Below the pieces are notes generated by a model. That model ran no database searches and was not told where the DNA came from. It was given only the letters and a program-made list of their open reading frames with translations. From Veillonella sp. R32 (lineage in GTDB: Bacteria; Bacillota; Negativicutes; Veillonellales; Veillonellaceae), in contig NZ_NMZQ01000011.1 of the NCBI RefSeq assembly GCF_010093125.1, positions 62,001 to 126,000 on the forward strand: a stretch of DNA of 64,000 bases, written 5' to 3'. Both the position numbers and the translations under genes were made by a program. Positions 18,044-26,243 of this stretch are shown in pieces. The stretch's first letter is position 1; every line of letters begins with the position of its first letter.

Positions 18044-19318
18044 TTAGTGCGCCGAAGCTACACTATGATCTGGCACAAATTCACCTTTTTCATTGCGAAT
18101 TTCCATTTCTTCTTTCTGCGCTTTTAAAGCAGGATCATTCGGTGTACCAATCAAACGACCATATAAGAAGTGATAACAAATAAAGGCTACAATCGCAATG
18201 GCGGCAGTCAACAAGAACATGTTAGTAAAACCAATAAGTTCTTTAACGCCCCCCAATACATAAGGTCCAAATCCTAAGCCAATATCAAGTGCAATAAAGT
18301 ACGTAGAAGTAGCAATCCCAATACGATGGAATGGTACCATTTTAACAACTACTGCTTGTCCATTTGACATATAGGTGCCATAACCAAGGCCTACAAATAA
18401 AGCAGACAATAAAATCATCCAACTTGCATCAGCAAAAGCTAATAATAAAATCCCAATGGCCAAGGAAATAAAACAAGGATACAACACATAGTTTTCACCT
18501 TTACGGTCAAATATAAGGCCTAAAGATGGACGAGTCAATGTAATAATTACTGCATACACCACAAAGAACCAAGTCCCCGCTTGCACCATATTAATTTCAC
18601 GAGTATAAGACGCCATAAATCCTAAAATGCCCGAATAAGCAAAACCAACTAATATTGAAATTAAAGTAATCGAATTAACTCGTGGTTCTAAATAATCAGA
18701 AATACGACGACCCGATTCTTCTTTAATTAAAGCTTCGCTAAGTTTAGGTTCTTCATATTTCATCAAGAACGCGCCGATGACACAAAGTATAACCAAGCAA
18801 ACACAGAGGGCAATAATCATATCAAAATTAGTAATTGACAACAAGAAAATCCCCAAGAAAGGCCCAATCGCAGCGGCCAAACTAGTACTCAAGCCATAAT
18901 AGTTAATCCCTTCACCACGACGCGACTTTGGAATAACACTTGCTACAATCGTACTGGTAGCCGTAGACGTAATCCCATAGGCAAAGCCATTTATAAAACG
19001 GATCGTATCTAATACAACTAAATTAGGAATATAAAAATACAAAATAGTGGAAATCAAATAAATTCCAAGGCCTACATATAATACTTTACGGCCCCCCAAA
19101 GTACTTACAAAGCGGCCTGCAAATATACGGGCCACTACCGTACCTATAATATAAATTCCTACAGCTAGCCCCGCTTGACTTGAAGTAGCGTGTAACGAAT
19201 CTTTAGCCACCACAGCAATGATAACAATCAACAAATAATAAATTAAAAATACCAATAAATTAATGACCGTATCTAACACAAACGGCAAAGTCCATAGCTT
19301 TTCTTTTCCAGCCTCCAT
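18044..19318 (-). CDS. MFS permease
   Basis: A 424-residue, 12-helix major facilitator. Motif A is present as 'GRFVSTLGGRKVLYVGLGI' after helix 2 and is partly repeated after helix 8 ('GLIFDRKGENYVLY'). An ATG at 19330 is in frame, but the AAGGAG abuts it with no spacing; the ATG at 19318 lies 12 bases behind and is the better start. The sequence resembles the uncharacterised YfcJ/YhhS-like arabinose-efflux-type MFS group, but the substrate is not predictable. It has its own terminator and no partner genes. Confidence 0.85.
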   Translation of the reverse strand: MEAGKEKLWTLPFVLDTVINLLVFLIYYLLIVIIAVVAKDSLHATSSQAGLAVGIYIIGTVVARIFAGRFVSTLGGRKVLYVGLGIYLISTILYFYIPNLVVLDTIRFINGFAYGITSTATSTIVASVIPKSRRGEGINYYGLSTSLAAAIGPFLGIFLLSITNFDMIIALCVCLVILCVIGAFLMKYEEPKLSEALIKEESGRRISDYLEPRVNSITLISILVGFAYSGILGFMASYTREINMVQAGTWFFVVYAVIITLTRPSLGLIFDRKGENYVLYPCFISLAIGILLLAFADASWMILLSALFVGLGYGTYMSNGQAVVVKMVPFHRIGIATSTYFIALDIGLGFGPYVLGGVKELIGFTNMFLLTAAIAIVAFICYHFLYGRLIGTPNDPALKAQKEEMEIRNEKGEFVPDHSVASAH

Positions 19319-19330
19319 AGCGCTTAGCAT

Positions 19331-19565
19331 CTCCTTATATAAATGATTAATAACCTTGCTACAGTGGCTTATTATATCTTTATAAACTTTTTCTGTAAAA
19401 TTGCAAAAGTTGAATTTAAATATTAATTTTTATGATATATTGATTTTTACGACATTTAAATAACGTTATAACTTACTTATATACGGCATTATTCATAATT
19501 TATATGCAAACCAAAGCTCAATAAAAACCTATTAAACAATAGTGATAAAGTCCTTTTATAAATAA
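19331..19565. other. Gene-free spacer
   Basis: A+T-rich DNA between the MFS start and the alr terminator; no coding frame or RNA gene recognised. Confidence 0.4.
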
Positions 19566-19602
19566 AAAGAGTGGCAACAGCAAGAAGCTACTGTTACCAC
19601 TT
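19566..19602 (-). terminator. Probable terminator of the alr transcript
   Basis: Minus strand: AGTGGTAACAG pairs with CTGTTGCCACT (one mismatch) and is followed by CTTTTTATTT. It lies ~160 bp after the alr stop, beyond the gene remnant, so the remnant would be in the alr 3' untranslated region. Confidence 0.7.
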
Positions 19603-19689
19603 TAATTAATTGTAAAGTTGTCACTTTCGTATTTAAAACGATATAGACTAGCCAATACAAACTAAACGCTATGCTAAAGGCTATGCGTC

Positions 19690-19761
19690 CTATAAAATAG
19701 ACCAATAAATATCTTCGATTTCAGCCTGCGATACGTCGCGAGGATTACCTGGCGTGCATGC
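19690..19761 (-). pseudogene. C-terminal remnant of an iron-containing alcohol dehydrogenase
   Basis: In the spacer directly behind alr, the minus strand reads 'CTPGNPRDVSQAEIEDIYW' and then 'SIL' before TAG at 19690-19692. The TPGNPR/TGGNPR-D-V...I..IY pattern is the usual last ~20 residues of group III iron-dependent alcohol dehydrogenases. Nothing of the remaining ~360 residues survives, since alr occupies the upstream DNA. The fragment points to an ancestral gene lost in a rearrangement next to alr. It is not the tail of the Fe-ADH in the pdu operon, which ends differently. Confidence 0.62.
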
Positions 19762-19763
19762 AA

Positions 19764-20873
19764 TTATACATAAATTCTTGGTACGCGTTCTGAAAAATCA
19801 CAGAAGATTTCATACGGTATAGTTCCCACCAAGGTAGCAATTTCAAGAACCGTAATACTTTCATCGCCCTGCGTACCAATCAATACTACTTCATCACCAG
19901 GATGTACAGGCACACCTTCTGGCATAGCTACCATTAATTGATCCATGCACACACGGCCCACAATGGGACAACGATGTCCATGAATTAATACAGCCCCTCG
20001 ATTAGACAAACTACGTGGATAACCATCAGCATAGCCTACGGGAATGGTCGCTACTGTAGTCAACCGATTAGTTGTATAGGTGCCACCATAACCAATCCGT
20101 TCACCCGCTTTTAAATGTTGTACATGAACCACTTTGCTATGCAAACTTAGAGCCGGACGTAACCCTAAGCGATTAGGCACATCCAAGGAAGGCATAATTC
20201 CATATTGAATAATACCTGGCCTTGCATCCGTAAACAAGCTATCTTTTACAGCTAATAAACCGGCACTATTGGCCATAGAAAAGCGGAAGGGTTCTGAGCG
20301 ATGGGCCCGAATCATTTCCACCATATGACGGAATAATTCGGTCTGTTTATGAGCGCTTGTTTTATCGGCGGCATCAGCACTTGCCATATGGGAAAAGAAT
20401 CCATCTACCCGCAGATGTGGATATGACTCTACTTCTTGCATAAAATCAAGGGCTCTGTCAGGATGTACACCAATTCGATGCATACCTGTATCTACAGCAA
20501 TACAGCATTCAATAATCGTTTCATGACGCGCTGCACATGCTTCTAAGGCTTCTAAATCAGTCGATTCACATATAGCAGGCCGCGAATTGCCTTCTACGAT
20601 TAAGTCAAAAGATTGTGGCAATGTAATGCCTAACAAATAGATAGGTACTGTTATGCCCGCAGCACGCAAAGGCAAGGCTTCTTCTGGAAACGCTACGGCT
20701 AAAGATTCATAGCCTTCTTCAACGGCAATACGGCCAACCATGACGCTCCCATGGCCATAACCATTCGCTTTAATAACCGCTGTACTCGTACTCCATTCTG
20801 GCAAACTATCTTTAATACGGCGCAAGTTTTCACGAATAATGGCCGTATCTATTTCTAAGTGAGTGGGTCTCAT
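19764..20873 (-). CDS. alr: Alanine racemase
   Basis: 369 residues, full length. It is a PLP enzyme making D-alanine for peptidoglycan. The PLP lysine is Lys35 in 'AVIKANGYGHG' and the second catalytic base is Tyr262 in 'ERIGYGGTY'; 'VGRVCMDQLMV' and the C-terminal 'YEIFCDFSERVPRIYV' are also family hallmarks. GAGG lies six bases before the ATG, and a near-consensus promoter (TTGAAA, 17 bp, TACAAT) is 31 bp further up. The gene is monocistronic, with a degenerate 20-bp minisatellite upstream and an Fe-ADH remnant behind it. Confidence 0.96.
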   Translation of the reverse strand: MRPTHLEIDTAIIRENLRRIKDSLPEWSTSTAVIKANGYGHGSVMVGRIAVEEGYESLAVAFPEEALPLRAAGITVPIYLLGITLPQSFDLIVEGNSRPAICESTDLEALEACAARHETIIECCIAVDTGMHRIGVHPDRALDFMQEVESYPHLRVDGFFSHMASADAADKTSAHKQTELFRHMVEMIRAHRSEPFRFSMANSAGLLAVKDSLFTDARPGIIQYGIMPSLDVPNRLGLRPALSLHSKVVHVQHLKAGERIGYGGTYTTNRLTTVATIPVGYADGYPRSLSNRGAVLIHGHRCPIVGRVCMDQLMVAMPEGVPVHPGDEVVLIGTQGDESITVLEIATLVGTIPYEIFCDFSERVPRIYV

Positions 20874-20903
20874 AAGTCACCTCAATTAAAATTACTACCC
20901 TTT

Positions 20904-20932
20904 ATTGTATACCTCAAGGTAACTCTTTTCAA
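20904..20932 (-). promoter_or_regulatory. Promoter of alr
   Basis: Minus strand: -35 TTGAAA (20927-20932), 17-bp spacer, -10 TACAAT (20904-20909), close to sigma-70 consensus. Confidence 0.8.
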
Positions 20933-20970
20933 GCATAATCAAAAGAAGCCCTCTAAAAGATATGTTATAC

Positions 20971-21080
20971 TCACTCATAATAGTCTGCACTCACTCATAA
21001 TAGTCTGCACTCACCCATAATAATCTGCACTCACTCATGATATACCACACGTACTAATAATAAACAGCGCCCACTCCTAA
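20971..21080. repeat. Degenerate 20-bp tandem repeat (minisatellite)
   Basis: About 5.5 units with an exact 20-bp period between alr and pxpC. The clearest units read TAGTCTGCACTCACTCATAA, and divergence rises towards pxpC. There are no spacers, so it is not CRISPR. It lies behind pxpC and upstream of the alr promoter. Confidence 0.85.
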
Positions 21081-21093
21081 TGCAATTTACGCA

Positions 21094-22128
21094 CTAAATA
21101 AACTGCTCCATGTACGCCTTATAAATCGCTTGTGCTTCTTCAATAGTAACAATTTCAAAGTGAATGATTTCACCCGGTCCCATTTGCGCCAAAATAGGTA
21201 AGTCCGGCGTAATTACGGTAGCCACTTTGGTATAGCCACCGGTAGTTTGCCGTTCAGCCATTAAAATAATAGGTTGACCATCAGCAGGCACTTGAATGGA
21301 GCCAAATACAGCCCCATCAGAAATAATATCCGCCCCGCTTATATGGGTTAAAGCCTGACCGGCTAAACGATACCCCATCCGATCAGAGGCGGGGGTAATT
21401 TCATACCCTTCAGCAGTTAATGTAGTAAAACTATCTTCCGTAAATCGATCAGCCTGAGGGCCTAATACAATACGAACAGCCTGTTTCGTACGCCGCACCA
21501 TAGGGGGTTCATAAGTAGCGGGTACGGTGTAGTTTGGCAACGCCCACCGATTCAAATGGGTTGCTTGTAATCGTTCATCGCCAAGCACCAACACATCACC
21601 GGCTTGCAAGCGGCGACCCCCATAACCACCCAATTTTGATTTCACATGAGTGGCCACACTATCATTAATAATAGGTACCTGCAAACCACCACGCACGGAA
21701 ATATACATGCGCAACCCGCTAGTAGCAAATTGGCAAGCCACCACATCACCCGTTTGCAACCGCAAGGCTTCATTCATAGGCGCCGGTATATCATTAATAG
21801 TAGGATGCATCAAAGCGCCTGTAAATGCCACTACACAAGGTTCTTGCACGGTAAAAGTAGGGCCCATAACAGTGCATTCTAAAGCCCCAACCTGTAGTGG
21901 GTTGCCTACTAAGCGTTGCCCTAATTCATAACTTTCTAAATCCATAGCCCCCGCTACGGGCATGCCATACTGTTGATAGCCTCGTCGGCCCCCATCTTGA
22001 ATAGTGGTTAAGAAGCCCGCTTGCTCAATCTGCCATAAAGCAATAGGCAACACTCCGCTATGGGGATTGCCAATTAAATGATATGCATGAGCGGCTCCAT
22101 TAATAAATGTATCGTTATCTTTGGCCAT
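21094..22128 (-). CDS. pxpC: 5-oxoprolinase subunit C (KipA/YbgK, biotin-dependent carboxylase-like domain)
   Basis: 344 residues. It opens with 'QAGFLTTIQDGGRRGYQQYG', the KipA/urea-amidolyase-type signature, and contains 'GADIISDGAVFGSIQVPADG' and 'ILMAERQTTGGYTKVATV' near the end. PxpABC opens 5-oxoproline to glutamate using ATP. A GTG at 22137 is in frame but lies one base after the AAGGAG; the ATG at 22128, ten bases after it, is preferred. The start overlaps the end of pxpB, consistent with co-translation. It is the last gene of the operon. Confidence 0.92.
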   Translation of the reverse strand: MAKDNDTFINGAAHAYHLIGNPHSGVLPIALWQIEQAGFLTTIQDGGRRGYQQYGMPVAGAMDLESYELGQRLVGNPLQVGALECTVMGPTFTVQEPCVVAFTGALMHPTINDIPAPMNEALRLQTGDVVACQFATSGLRMYISVRGGLQVPIINDSVATHVKSKLGGYGGRRLQAGDVLVLGDERLQATHLNRWALPNYTVPATYEPPMVRRTKQAVRIVLGPQADRFTEDSFTTLTAEGYEITPASDRMGYRLAGQALTHISGADIISDGAVFGSIQVPADGQPIILMAERQTTGGYTKVATVITPDLPILAQMGPGEIIHFEIVTIEEAQAIYKAYMEQFI

Positions 22129-22873
22129 GGAGTTCACTCTCCTTACAATAAAATGAAGTCACTTCATAAGTAGCCCCCTGCTGTTGGATAGCCTTATAGT
22201 CTGCTTCTGAAACAGGTACATACCGCACATAATCACCAGCCTGTAATAAAGTAGGCTCCGCCCGGCTACCATCATATAAACACACCGGAGTTCGACCAAT
22301 AATTTGCCAGCCCCCTGGCGAATCAGAAGGATACATGCCTGTTTGTGAGCCAGCAATCCCGACTGAACCGGCCGGGATCAACGTTCGTGGCGTAGTTAAC
22401 CGAGGCGTAGCCAGCCGCTCATCCATGCCCCCTAAGTAGGTAAAACCAGGCATAAAACCTAACATATACACTAAATAATCCGTGCCACTGTGTAACGAAA
22501 TTACTTCTGTTTCGCTTAAGCCTGCATGGCTACAAACAAAGTCCATATCTAGACCATATTCACCGCCATACACAGTAGGTATTTCTACTACCCGCACCTT
22601 GGCGTCACCATCTTCACCACTCACAGTGCTAGCCGCATCAGCAATCGTTTCACATATAGTCCTATAATCCATAACCAACGGATTATAAATAACTAAAATA
22701 GAACTGTAAGTAGGTACCATTTCTTCAATAACCGTGCCTACATACGGTTGCAAAGCTACTAAGGCGTGCCGAATCCGCCGATTCACAGCTGGCTGAATCG
22801 TATCACCAAAGATAGCAGTTACCGCTTTATCTCCTACCGGAGCAAATCGCAACGCTGTTGCCTCAGACGTCAT
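22115..22873 (-). CDS. pxpB: 5-oxoprolinase subunit B (KipI/YbgJ family)
   Basis: 252 residues of the allophanate-hydrolase subunit 1 type: 'RFAPVGDKAVTAIFGD' at the start, then 'GTVIEEMVPTYSSILVIYNP', 'YMLGFMPGFTYLGGMDERL' and 'SVGIAGSQTGMYPSDSPGGW', all standard landmarks. It partners PxpC and PxpA. In Bacillus the homologue KipI also inhibits the sporulation kinase KinA; nothing here suggests that role. AAGGAGG precedes the ATG. It lies 46 bp after the transporter gene and overlaps pxpC by 14 bp. Confidence 0.92.
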   Translation of the reverse strand: MTSEATALRFAPVGDKAVTAIFGDTIQPAVNRRIRHALVALQPYVGTVIEEMVPTYSSILVIYNPLVMDYRTICETIADAASTVSGEDGDAKVRVVEIPTVYGGEYGLDMDFVCSHAGLSETEVISLHSGTDYLVYMLGFMPGFTYLGGMDERLATPRLTTPRTLIPAGSVGIAGSQTGMYPSDSPGGWQIIGRTPVCLYDGSRAEPTLLQAGDYVRYVPVSEADYKAIQQQGATYEVTSFYCKESELHGQR

Positions 22874-22919
22874 GCTAAAGGCCTCCTTTGTATACTCGTA
22901 CCATATAAATACAAGTCTA

Positions 22920-24119
22920 TTAACCTAATAATTTACCAATCCCTTGCAAGGATACATAGCCAATATAGGCTGAAATAACTACTACCGCCCAGCCACTCCA
23001 ATATAAAATAGGCGATGGTTTAAAATCACCCATAATATCTTTGCGACGAGCAGCCAATAACATAACGGCTAACGTAATTGGTAAAATAAGTCCATTCAAG
23101 GAACCAGCAACAATGAGTAACATGGCTGGTTTGCCTAAAATTACCAAAATAATAGCAGACGCTACGATAAAGCCAATAATCCATAGATTTTCATGAGCTG
23201 CAATGGGTTTAAATAAAGTCTTTAAAAAGGACACCGACGTATAAGCGGCCCCTACTACAGACGTAATGGCTGCACAGAAAAAGACGAGCCCAAAAATACG
23301 GTACCCCACATTACCAGCGGACAGTAAAAAGGCATCCGCTGCTGGATTCGTAGGATCTAAGGTTTTACCTTGCACAACAACACCTAATACGGCTAAGAAA
23401 AACAATACACGCACTAAAGTCGTCACACCCATACCCAGCGTGGCCGAACGACGCACTTCTGGTAAATTTTCTTCGCCCACAATACCGGCATCAATTAAAC
23501 GATGGCCACCAGAAAAAGTAATATAACCACCTACTGTACCACCTAGCAAAGTGATGGTGGCTAACCATTCATAATTGTTAGGCACTACACTATGCTTAAG
23601 CGCCATCCCTACTGGTGGCGCTGATATAACAGCTACATAGCCAATAAGCAATAACATTAAAAGGCCTAAATATTTAGTCACTGCATCCATAGCTTTGGTT
23701 GCTTTGTGCGACACGAATACAATCACTCCAAGGACGGCCGAAATAATAGCCGCAAAGGTTGTATCGACCCCAAACATAACATTAATTCCTAGCGCGGCAC
23801 CACCAATATTACCAATATTAAATGCCAAACCGCCTAAAGCTACTAAAAAGGCTACAAAATATCCAAGTCCTGGTAATACGCGATTGGCAATATCTTGGCC
23901 CCGCAATTTAGACACAGCAATAATCGTCCATACATTAAGCTGCGCTACATACGCTAAAATAACGGACGCTAAAATTACAAACGCGAAATCAGCTCTAAAC
24001 TGCGCGGTAAAAGCCGCCGTTTGTGTCATAAAGCCGGGACCAATAGCCGATGTAGCCATCAAAAAGGCCGCCCCAATTAAAACTGATACACTCTTCTTCT
24101 TTTCTGGTGTTGATTTCAT
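22920..24119 (-). CDS. NRAMP-family transporter of the YcsG type
   Basis: A 399-residue membrane protein with about 11 helices. The N-terminal 'ATSAIGPGFMTQTAAFTAQF' replaces the DPGN metal-binding motif of classical NRAMP proteins, so it probably does not carry Mn/Fe in the usual way. It matches YcsG, which sits between ycsF and kipI in Bacillus. Its place inside the pxp operon suggests uptake of 5-oxoproline or a related compound (inference). The start overlaps pxpA by 4 bp (ATGA) and GGAGG precedes the ATG. Confidence 0.82.
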   Translation of the reverse strand: MKSTPEKKKSVSVLIGAAFLMATSAIGPGFMTQTAAFTAQFRADFAFVILASVILAYVAQLNVWTIIAVSKLRGQDIANRVLPGLGYFVAFLVALGGLAFNIGNIGGAALGINVMFGVDTTFAAIISAVLGVIVFVSHKATKAMDAVTKYLGLLMLLLIGYVAVISAPPVGMALKHSVVPNNYEWLATITLLGGTVGGYITFSGGHRLIDAGIVGEENLPEVRRSATLGMGVTTLVRVLFFLAVLGVVVQGKTLDPTNPAADAFLLSAGNVGYRIFGLVFFCAAITSVVGAAYTSVSFLKTLFKPIAAHENLWIIGFIVASAIILVILGKPAMLLIVAGSLNGLILPITLAVMLLAARRKDIMGDFKPSPILYWSGWAVVVISAYIGYVSLQGIGKLLG

Positions 24120-24883
24120 AAACGACCTCCGCCAAAATTAGTCACTTCTAAACCAGCCCCCACGAGGCCTTCCCGCAAAGCCTTAGTAAAGGCCACTGCT
24201 TCTGGATTATCACCGTGAACACAAATAGAATCCGCCACAATAGGTATTGTTTCACCCGTATTAGCCACTACCGTTCCTTCGTTAACCATTTGTAAAATGC
24301 GAACTAATGCTTCTTGAGGATCTCTTACAAAAGCGCCGGGCTCACTTCGTGGAACTAACGTGCCTTTCGCCGTATAGCCACGATCAGCAAACACTTCTTG
24401 AATGACAGGAATCTGACGTTCTTTGGCTTGCTGTACCATAACACTACCACTAAGAGCCATAATAGCTACACCATAACCTAATGCTTCAATCCCATCTAAT
24501 ACAGCACTGGCTAATTTAGGATCTACGCAAGCAGTATTATAAAAAGCACCATGAAGTTTTACGTGTTGCAATGGCACATCAGCAGCCTGACAAAAGGCCT
24601 TCAGCGCCCCTACTTGATACAACATATACGCTTTTGCTTCATCAGCAGTAATTGTCATATTTCGACGACCAAAACCCAATAAATCTGGGTAACTAGGATG
24701 GGCGCCTACCGCAACGCCCTTAGCTTTACATAGCTGAACGGTCCGTTCCATAATCAAAGGATCCCCCGCATGCCAGCCACAGGCCACATTGGCACTAGTT
24801 ACGTGGGACAATACCTCTTGATCTAAACCAAGCGTATAAACACCATAACTTTCACCTAAATCACTATTCATATCCACGCGCAT
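24116..24883 (-). CDS. pxpA: 5-oxoprolinase subunit A (LamB/YcsF family)
   Basis: 255 residues. 'VDMNSDLGESYGVY' at the start and 'SANVACGWHAGDPLIM' and 'GVAVGAHPSYPDLLGFGRR' are the diagnostic LamB/YcsF motifs, with His and Asp residues that fit a metal site. It acts with PxpB and PxpC to hydrolyse 5-oxoproline to glutamate with ATP. First gene of the operon; AGGAG lies eight bases before the ATG. The promoter is not obvious in the 470-bp spacer shared with pstS; an inverted repeat lies 60-97 bp upstream. Confidence 0.94.
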   Translation of the reverse strand: MRVDMNSDLGESYGVYTLGLDQEVLSHVTSANVACGWHAGDPLIMERTVQLCKAKGVAVGAHPSYPDLLGFGRRNMTITADEAKAYMLYQVGALKAFCQAADVPLQHVKLHGAFYNTACVDPKLASAVLDGIEALGYGVAIMALSGSVMVQQAKERQIPVIQEVFADRGYTAKGTLVPRSEPGAFVRDPQEALVRILQMVNEGTVVANTGETIPIVADSICVHGDNPEAVAFTKALREGLVGAGLEVTNFGGGRL

Positions 24884-24943
24884 ACATCTCTCTCCTTTCG
24901 AGTTAGGCTATTAACCACTAATAGTCTACATTCCCAACCTCGT

Positions 24944-24980
24944 TAAACAGCCTAATTTATAGCTACACCTTAGCTGTTTA
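24944..24980. promoter_or_regulatory. Inverted repeat upstream of pxpA
   Basis: TAAACAGC-C-TAA (24944-24955) faces TTAGCTGTTTA (24970-24980), an 11-bp inverted repeat with one bulged base, 60-97 bp before pxpA. It could be an operator or a leader hairpin; the regulator is unknown. Confidence 0.35.
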
Positions 24981-25247
24981 CCTTCTCCAAACTCTATCTC
25001 TATAGAATATAGGATGTAGTAAATTATAGTGGAAAATATTTAATAACGCAATTAAAACAAGTTTGTGTAATGTATACAATGTATAGCACTGTTAAAATTA
25101 TCTCTTACAAACGCCCCAAAATCGTCATTTTTTATCAAGTCAAAACGTCAGTAAAATATATTTTCACCTCATTTCATTGGACTGTAAAAAACTTATATAT
25201 AGGGAGCTAGCTAGGCTAGACAAGAGCTATTCTCACGAATTTTTAAT

Positions 25248-25290
25248 TTTACATAACTTTTACAAAGGGCTGTCTATAAACTTTACAAAG
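25248..25290 (+). promoter_or_regulatory. Pho-box-like array upstream of pstS
   Basis: Four consecutive 11-bp units (TTTTACATAAC, TTTTACAAAGG, GCTGTCTATAA, ACTTTACAAAG) precede pstS. The last two form CTGTCTATAAACTTTACA (25270-25287), close to the E. coli Pho box of paired CTGTCA-like heptamers at 11-bp spacing. A TATACT (-10-like) follows at ~25297. Binding by the PhoP-type regulator coded just downstream is inferred. Confidence 0.6.
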
Positions 25291-25355
25291 CTTATGTATA
25301 CTGTGTATACAAAGTAAATTGTAAATACGTCCATCGATTAGGAGGCAATTCAATC

Positions 25356-26240
25356 ATGAAATTCAAAAGTAAAGCTCTTACAGCAATGGTTATGGCAAGC
25401 GTGTTAGCATTGGGTTTAGCAGGATGCGGTAACAGCGGTTCGGCACCGGCTGACTCACAACAAGCTTTAAAAGGAACCATTACTTCGTCCGGTTCTTCCG
25501 CCTTGCTCCCACTTGCTAAAGATGCAGCGGCTGAATTTAAAAAGAAACACCCTGATGTATCCATCGTATTAAATGGTGGTGGTTCTGGCACTGGTTTAAA
25601 ACAAGTATCTGACGGTACCGTTAATATTGGTAACTCCGATGTACCTGCAGAAAGCAAATTACCAAAAGAAAAAGCAGCTGAACTCGTTGATCACAAAGTG
25701 GCTATTGTAACGGTAGCGGCCGTAGCGAATAAAGATGTGGCTAAAGCAGTACCAAATTTAACTAAACAACAGTTAATTGATATCTTCACTGGTAAAGTAA
25801 CAAACTGGAAAGATGTAGGTGGTCCCGATGAAAATGTAGTATTAGTAACGCGTCCTTCCACTTCTGGTACCCGTGCCCTCTTCTCTGAATTTGCACTGGA
25901 CAAAAACCAAGAAGCATCTAACAAATCCCTTGAAACAGATGACTCTGGTGCTCTTATCCAAAGCATTGCCAACACACCAGGCGCCATCGGTTATGTAGCC
26001 TTACCTTATCTATTAAATAACTCAAGCGTAGCTGCTATCTCCATCGATGGCGTAGCACCAACTCTTGAAAATAGTTACAACGGTTCTTACAAAGTATGGG
26101 GCTTTGAACACATGTACACTAAAGGTCAACCTGACGCCTTACAAAAAGCATACTTAGACTTCATTATGTCTGAAGAATACGGTAAAGTGTTAGAATCCAA
26201 AGGTTACGGTGTAGCCTCTAAAGTGAAAACGGAGAAATAA
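25356..26240 (+). CDS. pstS: Phosphate ABC transporter substrate-binding lipoprotein
   Basis: 294 residues. A lipoprotein signal peptide ends in the lipobox LAGC (Cys24), so the mature protein is tethered to a membrane. 'TITSSGSSALLPLAKDAAAE', 'LNGGGSGTGLKQVSDGTVNI' and 'RPSTSGTRALFSEFAL' are the phosphate-binding loops of the PstS family. It captures phosphate for PstCAB. AGGAGG precedes the ATG. First gene of pstSCAB; probably induced by phosphate starvation through the upstream Pho-like box. Confidence 0.95.
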   Translation: MKFKSKALTAMVMASVLALGLAGCGNSGSAPADSQQALKGTITSSGSSALLPLAKDAAAEFKKKHPDVSIVLNGGGSGTGLKQVSDGTVNIGNSDVPAESKLPKEKAAELVDHKVAIVTVAAVANKDVAKAVPNLTKQQLIDIFTGKVTNWKDVGGPDENVVLVTRPSTSGTRALFSEFALDKNQEASNKSLETDDSGALIQSIANTPGAIGYVALPYLLNNSSVAAISIDGVAPTLENSYNGSYKVWGFEHMYTKGQPDALQKAYLDFIMSEEYGKVLESKGYGVASKVKTEK

Positions 26241-26243
26241 TAG

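Noticed and set aside
20971-21080. CRISPR array
   Set aside because: Units are contiguous with a 20-bp period and no unique spacers; no cas genes nearby.
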